A stretch of DNA of 10,000 nucleotides from Candidatus Hydrogenedens sp. (GTDB taxonomy: Bacteria; Hydrogenedentota; Hydrogenedentia; Hydrogenedentales; Hydrogenedentaceae), in contig JAIWNQ010000058.1 of assembly GCA_020216745.1 (NCBI GenBank), positions 1 to 10,000 on the forward strand. Reading direction: 5' to 3'. Positions 6,324-10,000 of the stretch are shown here, in pieces. The first letter of the stretch is position 1; every line of letters starts with the position of its first letter. Both the position numbers and the translations under genes were made by a program. Under the pieces are notes generated by a model, which did not search any database, had not been told where the DNA came from, and saw only the letters and a program-made list of their open reading frames with translations.

Positions 6324-6368
6324 TAACATGGTAAAATTAAAGTATTAACATAATAAAAGGATATTATC

Positions 6369-7304
6369 GTGGCTGTGAATCCCAGTCATAATATTCATAA
6401 AGAAATAGGTCCTAAAAGTGAAGAACGGTATATATTCAGTTGGAATAATAACTCAGTAGAAGTCTGTATGATTTCAGATATTGGGAATCGCCGAACTAAT
6501 AATGAGGACCGTTGTTTATTTTCTTGGTCAGAAAATCCAGAACAAACTAAACAATTAGGCATATTAACAGCAGTAGCCGATGGCATGGGTGGAGCGGCTG
6601 CTGGTGAGCATGCCAGTGAGATTGCGGTAAATTGTCTAAGTGATACCTACTTTAATTCAAATCTTGCAAACATTCCTGAAACACTCGTTCAATCTGTAAA
6701 TGTCGCAAATCAAACAATTTTCGATTTAAGCGAAAATAACCCAACTTACTTCGGAATGGGAACCACAGTTTCTGTTTTAGTGTTACATGGAGATATTGCT
6801 TATGTAGCACAAGTAGGGGATAGTCGTATTTATCTATACCGACCTGAGTATCCAATAAAACAAATTACTGAAGACCATTCCATTGTCGCAGAACAGCTCA
6901 AAGAAGGGCTAATAACAGAAGAAGAGGCTCGCAACCATTCATTAAAAAATCTTATCACACGGGCTTTAGGGATTAAAGAAAATGTAGATATCGATTTATT
7001 CGCATTTCGAGTAAAAGTAGGCGATACTATTCTTCTATGTTCCGATGGGCTAAGCAACTTTATTTCTGAACGACAACTTCAAAAAGAATTAGAAAAAGAT
7101 AATTTACTCACAGGTATTACTGCACTTGTTGAAAAAGCCATAAAAGAAGGGGGAACAGACAATATTACTGCAATTGGAATACGAATAATGGGAGCTTTGG
7201 ATTCAAACGAATTCAGTAATTACAGAAATATGGTGATTATTTCTCCAGAGGGGAAACCTTCTTTATGGAAAAAGATAATTCACTTATTTAAGGCTCAAAA
7301 ATAA
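6369..7304 (+). CDS. PP2C-type (PPM family) Ser/Thr protein phosphatase
   Basis: The 311-residue protein carries the complete bacterial PP2C motif set: SDIGNRRTNNED (36-47, metal-binding Asp47), VADGMGG (69-75, Asp71), GMGTTVSVL (129-137), VGDSRIYLYR (149-158), ITEDHS (166-171), LLCSDGLSN (222-230, Asp226) and GGTDNIT (261-267, Asp264-Asn265). All metal ligands are kept, so an active Mn/Mg-dependent phosphatase is expected, probably removing phosphates placed by Hanks-type kinases. No kinase gene lies in the window. There is no signal peptide or transmembrane helix; the last 25 residues form a short basic tail (KKIIHLFKAQK). The start is GTG 6369, with AAAGGA 7 nt upstream (6356-6361). It follows the glycosyltransferase by 45 nt on the same strand. 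Its stop codon directly abuts the stop of the convergent gene at 7305. Confidence 0.95.
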   Translation: MAVNPSHNIHKEIGPKSEERYIFSWNNNSVEVCMISDIGNRRTNNEDRCLFSWSENPEQTKQLGILTAVADGMGGAAAGEHASEIAVNCLSDTYFNSNLANIPETLVQSVNVANQTIFDLSENNPTYFGMGTTVSVLVLHGDIAYVAQVGDSRIYLYRPEYPIKQITEDHSIVAEQLKEGLITEEEARNHSLKNLITRALGIKENVDIDLFAFRVKVGDTILLCSDGLSNFISERQLQKELEKDNLLTGITALVEKAIKEGGTDNITAIGIRIMGALDSNEFSNYRNMVIISPEGKPSLWKKIIHLFKAQK

Positions 7305-7649
7305 TTACCTTCTCCTTCGTGGACCCCGATGTTGAGCATGCGGGCGTTTCTTATGTGATGGATTACGGCGTGGTTCTATTTCCATCTCTTTTCCACTTTC
7401 ATCGTTAACCTCCATTTCTATAGAAGAAGCTACATTGTAGCTATAACATCGTGGACACTGAGATATTTCTTCCGCATCCGTATCCAGATAAACAAATGCA
7501 CAATAAGAACACTTCCATACATTTTGGTTCTTAAACATCGTATAAATTTTTCTTGTACCAAATTCAGATAAGCCCCATAAAAAAACGCCCACGAACGCTA
7601 TGATGACTGAATAGATAATAACCGCACTTGTAATTGAAATTTCTATCAT
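7305..7649 (-). CDS. Membrane-anchored rubredoxin-like/zinc-ribbon protein with an Arg-rich tail
   Basis: I do not recognise this 114-residue protein as a named family. It has one membrane helix (about 6-27), then a basic juxtamembrane segment (GTRKIYTMFK), which by the positive-inside rule puts the rest in the cytoplasm. Next comes a four-cysteine knuckle pair, CSYC (47-50) and CPRC (65-68), with 14 residues between. CSYCAFVYLD...CPRC resembles the short rubredoxin-like domains of rubrerythrins and zinc ribbons, so it should bind one Zn or Fe. An acidic linker (about 77-92) leads to a basic C-terminus ending in RRRR, which suggests contact with nucleic acid or an acidic partner. Its ATG overlaps the stop of the TonB-like gene by 4 nt (ATGA), with AAGG 7 nt upstream, so translation is coupled. 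It is the last gene of the argB-exbB-exbD-tonB run. Confidence 0.85.
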   Translation of the reverse strand: MIEISITSAVIIYSVIIAFVGVFLWGLSEFGTRKIYTMFKNQNVWKCSYCAFVYLDTDAEEISQCPRCYSYNVASSIEMEVNDESGKEMEIEPRRNPSHKKRPHAQHRGPRRRR

Positions 7650-8638
7650 GGTAATACCTTGGTAAAGCGATAACGGATTGTTACTTTTTGCTCTTGCGAA
7701 TCAACCTGAATTAATGGTTCAAATCGTATTTTATTCACCTCCACCCGTATATACTTTGAAATTTCATCTTCTGTAATGTTTAAATCCAATACCTGAGAAA
7801 CACTTCCGTCCGGTAATACTGTTAGCATAAAATCATACATCCCTTCTTTCTCCGATAAGTTTTCTTTAGATGTTTCTAACAATCCTGGAACAAATAATAG
7901 AGCCCTGTTAAATGGCGGGGTTATCCAACGATATATAATTTCTAAATTATTACTTAACGATTGTTTCATTAACGGAGAAGCAGTGTCTCGAAAAGACTCC
8001 TTATCTTTTGGTTCCTGTCCAACAAATGGGCTTAATGCACTAATGGATTCTCTAATTCGGTTAATCCCCTCTCCAAATTGAGCCCAACTATCTTTGTATT
8101 CCGCTATCAATGGTTCTAATGACGTGTCCTCTTCTGTCAACATACTGCGAAGTCTAAGTTTTTCCAACTGTTCAAATTCTAATTGCGGTAGTTCAAATTT
8201 ATTTGTTTGTTTGAGTGCCTCTATATCACTTGCATCTTCATTTTCAAATGTTTCCAAATTATTAGATAGTTTTAAACGTTCTACCCTGTCTGAAATTGAA
8301 CCATCTGACATATCAGTTTGAATAACACGAATATCTAAATATTGTAAATCTGTCCTCGGAATATACACAACAATCTTAAATAACGTCACAGCAGATAAAT
8401 GTAAAATCAAAGCAAAAAGTATCATTTTAAAGAAGCGACTTCGATCCTTCTTTAGTTGAATTAGTAAATCACCCTGTGGCGTCGACGAAATACGATATTC
8501 CCACCCCTCCTTTTCATATTGTTTAGGAATAAAAGCCTCCGAGATTTTAGGAACTACAAATGTCCCATCGTGCTCTTCATCATATTTATAGTCTTTCTCG
8601 TGCTTGCGCACGGATTTTCGCGTGCGCCTCTTTTTCAT
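7646..8638 (-). CDS. TonB-like energy transducer
   Basis: The 330-residue protein has a long basic/acidic cytoplasmic N-terminus (1-68), a single membrane helix (about 70-92) carrying His80 in LILHLSAV, a periplasmic spacer rich in predicted helix (about 95-225), and a C-terminal domain (about 240-328). That domain contains LTVLPDGSVSQV (252-263), NKIRFEPLI (282-290) and VTIRYRF (299-305), matching the strand pattern of the TonB C-terminal domain. His80 is in the position of the essential membrane histidine of TonB. TonB passes proton-motive energy from ExbB/ExbD to outer-membrane transporters. Odd features are the roughly 68-residue cytoplasmic extension and the lack of a proline-rich periplasmic linker, so a TolA-like or other envelope role remains possible. 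It starts 15 nt after exbD and overlaps the next gene by 4 nt. Confidence 0.8.
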   Translation of the reverse strand: MKKRRTRKSVRKHEKDYKYDEEHDGTFVVPKISEAFIPKQYEKEGWEYRISSTPQGDLLIQLKKDRSRFFKMILFALILHLSAVTLFKIVVYIPRTDLQYLDIRVIQTDMSDGSISDRVERLKLSNNLETFENEDASDIEALKQTNKFELPQLEFEQLEKLRLRSMLTEEDTSLEPLIAEYKDSWAQFGEGINRIRESISALSPFVGQEPKDKESFRDTASPLMKQSLSNNLEIIYRWITPPFNRALLFVPGLLETSKENLSEKEGMYDFMLTVLPDGSVSQVLDLNITEDEISKYIRVEVNKIRFEPLIQVDSQEQKVTIRYRFTKVLP

Positions 8639-8653
8639 AATACCTATCTTTTC

Positions 8654-9115
8654 TTATTGTGTTGTTTCGGATGTTGCTGGTATAGCAGCAATTCCGTAAT
8701 GCTTTATGCCTACCGAATTTGCAATGCCAAGAACCTTGACCAGTCGTTCTGTAGGGACACGACGGTCAGGACGAATTAAAAGAAGTCCCTCGGGTCTCCG
8801 TTCATAAAAGTTCTCCAAAGCCCGCGTCAATTCATGCCAACTTTTAATTGGAACTTCACTATCCTCCGTATAATATATTTCCCCTTGATTATCTGGCCCA
8901 CCTTCTCCAAAGGCTAAAGTAACAGTTGCATCTTTCTGCTCCAATTGCTCGGATGAGTCACTTTTTGATAACTCCACAGGAATAGATGCCTGAACCACAA
9001 ATGTTGAAGTTAACATGAAAAAAAGTAACAATTGAAAAACAACATCAATAAGAGGCGTTAAATCAATTGTTGCCTTTATTAACTTACTTTTATCTGATGC
9101 TCGTTTAAATTTCAT
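8654..9115 (-). CDS. exbD: ExbD/TolR-family proton-channel subunit
   Basis: With the preferred start (ATG 9115) the protein has 153 residues. A basic N-terminus (MKFKRASDKSK) leads into the family signature IDLTPLIDVVFQLLLFFMLT, in which the second Asp (residue 24) is the proton-carrying aspartate of the membrane helix. A small periplasmic domain follows and ends in ALENFYERRPEGLLLIRPDRR...GIANSVGIKHYGIAA, the usual ExbD/TolR layout. A TTG at 9121 in the same frame could extend it by two residues, but the AAGGAG at 9124-9129 is only 2 nt from TTG and 8 nt from ATG 9115, so ATG is the start. That Shine-Dalgarno lies inside the last codons of exbB, and only 2 nt separate the genes, so the two subunits are made together. 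Confidence 0.93.
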   Translation of the reverse strand: MKFKRASDKSKLIKATIDLTPLIDVVFQLLLFFMLTSTFVVQASIPVELSKSDSSEQLEQKDATVTLAFGEGGPDNQGEIYYTEDSEVPIKSWHELTRALENFYERRPEGLLLIRPDRRVPTERLVKVLGIANSVGIKHYGIAAIPATSETTQ

Positions 9116-9117
9116 GG

Positions 9118-9753
9118 TCAAATCTCCTTATCCCCCTGATGCCGTGTTAATAAATCCACCAATTCAGAAGAACTAATTTCCATTTCTACAATCATGTTAT
9201 CTACCCGCGATACAAAGTAGTTATAAAAAACCAATAATGGTATCGCAACAGTAAGACCTGCAGCTGTTGTAATCAATGCATTTGATATACCTTCCGCAAG
9301 GTCTGAAGGATTTACCTGCCCTCTCTTATTTTGAATTGCTGCAAAACATTTAATCATTCCTTGCACCGTCCCAAGCAATCCCAACAATGGAGCTATACTT
9401 GCACACGTGGCTAAAGCAGATAAATATCGTTCCAATCGGGGTATTTCCATTTGTCCTGCATCCTCGATGGCTTCCCGTATCTCATCTTTCGATTTTTTAT
9501 ACCTCATGATTCCTGCTTTTAATATTCGTGCCACAGGGGCATCAACTCGATTACACGTATCTATAGCATCTTGAATACGGTTCTGTCTCAATATCTGGCG
9601 AATGGTATCCATAAATTCACTGGTATCAATTCCAGCTCTACGCAGAAACCAAAAACGCTCAATAATAATACATACACCTATCACCGAACAAAGCATGATA
9701 GGCCACATGAGAATTCCACCTTTAAACATAATTTCAAGAGGGTCCATTGGCAT
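9118..9753 (-). CDS. exbB: ExbB/TolQ/MotA-family proton-channel subunit
   Basis: The 211-residue protein has three membrane helices (about 13-35, 109-137 and 150-181), a short periplasmic N-terminus and a cytoplasmic loop (36-108), as in ExbB/TolQ. The family's most conserved stretches are present: SIAPLLGLLGTVQGMI (119-134, Thr129), and ALITTAAGLTVAIPLLVFYNYF (159-180). The channel-lining threonines of helices 2 and 3 are therefore kept. With ExbD it would form the pentamer-dimer motor that couples proton flow to the TonB-like protein. The start ATG 9753 has AAGGAG 9 nt upstream (9763-9768); the Met at residue 3 is 15 nt from that site and less likely. It lies 56 nt downstream of argB with no terminator between them. 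Confidence 0.94.
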   Translation of the reverse strand: MPMDPLEIMFKGGILMWPIMLCSVIGVCIIIERFWFLRRAGIDTSEFMDTIRQILRQNRIQDAIDTCNRVDAPVARILKAGIMRYKKSKDEIREAIEDAGQMEIPRLERYLSALATCASIAPLLGLLGTVQGMIKCFAAIQNKRGQVNPSDLAEGISNALITTAAGLTVAIPLLVFYNYFVSRVDNMIVEMEISSSELVDLLTRHQGDKEI

Positions 9754-9809
9754 TGTTTAGTTCTCCTTTCAAAATATTTTCTTTACTCTACAAAATTCTT
9801 GCAAAATTA

Positions 9810-10000
9810 TCAGGAAAGATATACAAGCGTTCCCAATCCTTCCCGAGTAAAAATCTCCAGAAGCAAACTGTGTGGGATACGTCCATCAATTATATGCGTT
9901 TTGCGAACACCACTATCTAATGCTTTCAAACATGCTTCTATCTTGGGAAGCATTCCACCTGTAATAACTTTTTCTTCTTTTAAACGATGTATTTCACTGG
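9810..10000 (-). CDS. argB: Acetylglutamate kinase, C-terminal part (runs off the right edge)
   Basis: An open frame enters from the right edge and ends at TGA 9812-9810, giving the last 62 residues. The segment [20 protein letters not shown] followed by [17 protein letters not shown] and GLGT is the highly conserved C-terminus of N-acetylglutamate kinase (second step of arginine biosynthesis, ATP-dependent phosphorylation of N-acetylglutamate). The N-terminal substrate and ATP sites lie outside the window. The C-terminus ends normally (LVYLS). The 56-nt gap to exbB has no hairpin terminator, so the exb genes are probably read from a promoter at or before argB. Confidence 0.93.
   Translation of the reverse strand, partial: SEIHRLKEEKVITGGMLPKIEACLKALDSGVRKTHIIDGRIPHSLLLEIFTREGLGTLVYLS

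Noticed and set aside
9116..9121. TTG start that would lengthen the ExbD-like protein by two residues.
   Set aside because: Only 2 nt from the AAGGAG site, while ATG 9115 is at the ideal 8 nt.

Overview
This is a low-GC window (roughly a third G+C) from a diderm bacterium. The case for a two-membrane cell is an ExbB/ExbD/TonB-type energy-transduction operon and a lipid-linked-sugar type glycosyltransferase. Start sites are mostly preceded by a strong AAGGAG Shine-Dalgarno sequence, and both ATG and GTG starts are used. I cannot name the phylum from the sequence alone; an uncultured lineage rather than a model organism is an inference.

Layout. Positions 1-2138, minus strand: a secreted endonuclease/exonuclease/phosphatase-family hydrolase, then a HAD-family hydrolase, then the N-terminal part of a class I glutamine amidotransferase that runs off the left edge. 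Positions 2222-2496, minus strand: a compact single-gene unit for a 31-residue lysine/alanine-rich histone-H1-like peptide, with a near-consensus promoter, a pair of GGTATACC palindromes near the predicted transcription start, and an intrinsic terminator. An AT-rich gene-free stretch follows. Positions 2742-4274, minus strand: an acyl-CoA synthetase. Positions 4275-4470 are a divergent promoter region rich in small palindromes. Positions 4456-7304, plus strand: a TauE/SafE transporter, a GtrB/DPM1-like polyprenyl-phosphate glycosyltransferase and a PP2C-type Ser/Thr phosphatase. Positions 7305-10000, minus strand: the end of argB, then exbB, exbD, a TonB-like protein and a membrane-anchored rubredoxin-like/zinc-ribbon protein with an arginine-rich tail.

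Working together. ExbB and ExbD should form the proton-driven inner-membrane motor that energises the TonB-like protein. The small CxxC...CxxC protein is translationally coupled to the TonB-like gene and may be an accessory. ArgB (arginine biosynthesis) seems to be only a transcriptional neighbour. The three plus-strand genes are probably co-transcribed but have no obvious shared pathway. No CRISPR array, insertion sequence, tRNA, rRNA, prophage or recognised defence system is visible. The less ordinary parts are the mini-histone locus, the last gene of the TonB operon, and the palindromes in the promoter regions.
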